A DNA stretch of 5,537 nt. Origin: an uncultured Succinivibrio sp. (lineage in GTDB: Bacteria; Pseudomonadota; Gammaproteobacteria; Enterobacterales; Succinivibrionaceae). Where the stretch lies: positions 1-5,537 of the forward strand of contig CAAECI010000115.1 of assembly GCA_900754255.1 (NCBI GenBank). The letters run 5' to 3'. The notes beneath the pieces were generated by a model, which made no database searches, was not told where the DNA came from, and was given only the letters and a program-made list of their open reading frames with translations. Each line of letters opens with the position of its first letter. The first letter of the stretch is position 1. This document shows, piece by piece, positions 5,485 through 5,537 of the stretch. A program made the position numbers and the translations under genes.

Positions 5485-5537
5485 TGCTCATCTAGTTTGT
5501 CCGAAACTATAAAAATTTGCTCTTCTATTTTGTCCGA
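5485..5537 (+). repeat. Tandem 20-base direct repeats, likely transposon end
   Basis: Two 20-base units, 5485-5504 and 5518-5537, share the pattern TGCTCwTCTAkTTTGTCCGA and are identical at 18 of 20 positions, with a 33-base period. A related TGTCCTA occurs just before, at 5474-5480. Spaced direct repeats containing a TGTC core are the form of transposase-binding sites at the ends of IS21-type, Tn7-like and Mu-like elements. The element, if present, would extend past the right edge, so its family cannot be told. No transposase is visible in the window. Confidence 0.55.

Noticed and set aside
5485..5537. CRISPR array
   Set aside because: There are only two or three 20-base units, unequal spacing, a 13-base gap too short for a spacer, and no cas genes.

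Overview
The window reads as a chromosomal segment from a moderately AT-rich gammaproteobacterium. The main evidence is a three-gene tRNA operon on the minus strand in the order Gly(GCC)-Cys(GCA)-Leu(UAA). This is the glyW-cysT-leuZ order of Escherichia coli and related gammaproteobacteria, and all three genes carry an encoded CCA end. The species cannot be named. The dTDP-rhamnose genes resemble Gram-positive gut and oral versions, which would suit a gut gammaproteobacterium such as a member of the Succinivibrionaceae, but that is a guess.

Layout from left to right. Bases 1-872 (+) hold the decayed remains of two adjacent tail genes of a Mu-like prophage: the end of a gpP-like baseplate gene and the start of a gp45-like spike/baseplate gene. 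The reading frame is broken at least three times, and both genes are pseudogenes. Bases 873-1015 hold nothing recognisable. Bases 1016-3658 (-) form a compact rhamnose operon, transcribed rmlD-rmlB-rmlC, with a plausible sigma70-type promoter upstream of rmlD and a hairpin terminator after rmlC. Intergenic bases 3659-3852 show no gene. Bases 3853-4536 (-) encode a DUF554 (YqgA/YdfK-type) membrane protein. Bases 4550-4892 (-) are the tRNA operon, with a consensus promoter at its head and a rho-independent terminator at its end. The terminator lies immediately before, and partly sets the boundary of, the DUF554 gene. Bases 4893-5537 are very AT-rich and hold no convincing long gene. They contain one possible 30-residue CxxC mini-protein and three copies of a 20-base direct repeat ending in TTTGTCCGA. 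Two copies sit in tandem at the right edge and look like the multi-repeat end of a transposable element that continues outside the window.

How the genes work together. RmlB (4,6-dehydratase), RmlC (3,5-epimerase) and RmlD (reductase) perform the last three steps from dTDP-glucose to dTDP-L-rhamnose, the donor for rhamnose in O-antigen, capsule or other surface glycans. RmlA, which makes dTDP-glucose, is not in this operon and must be supplied elsewhere. The RmlB signature motifs are of the streptococcal/Gram-positive type, which suggests horizontal acquisition of the operon. It lies between prophage debris and a conserved tRNA locus, so this is an accessory-type insertion zone beside a core locus.
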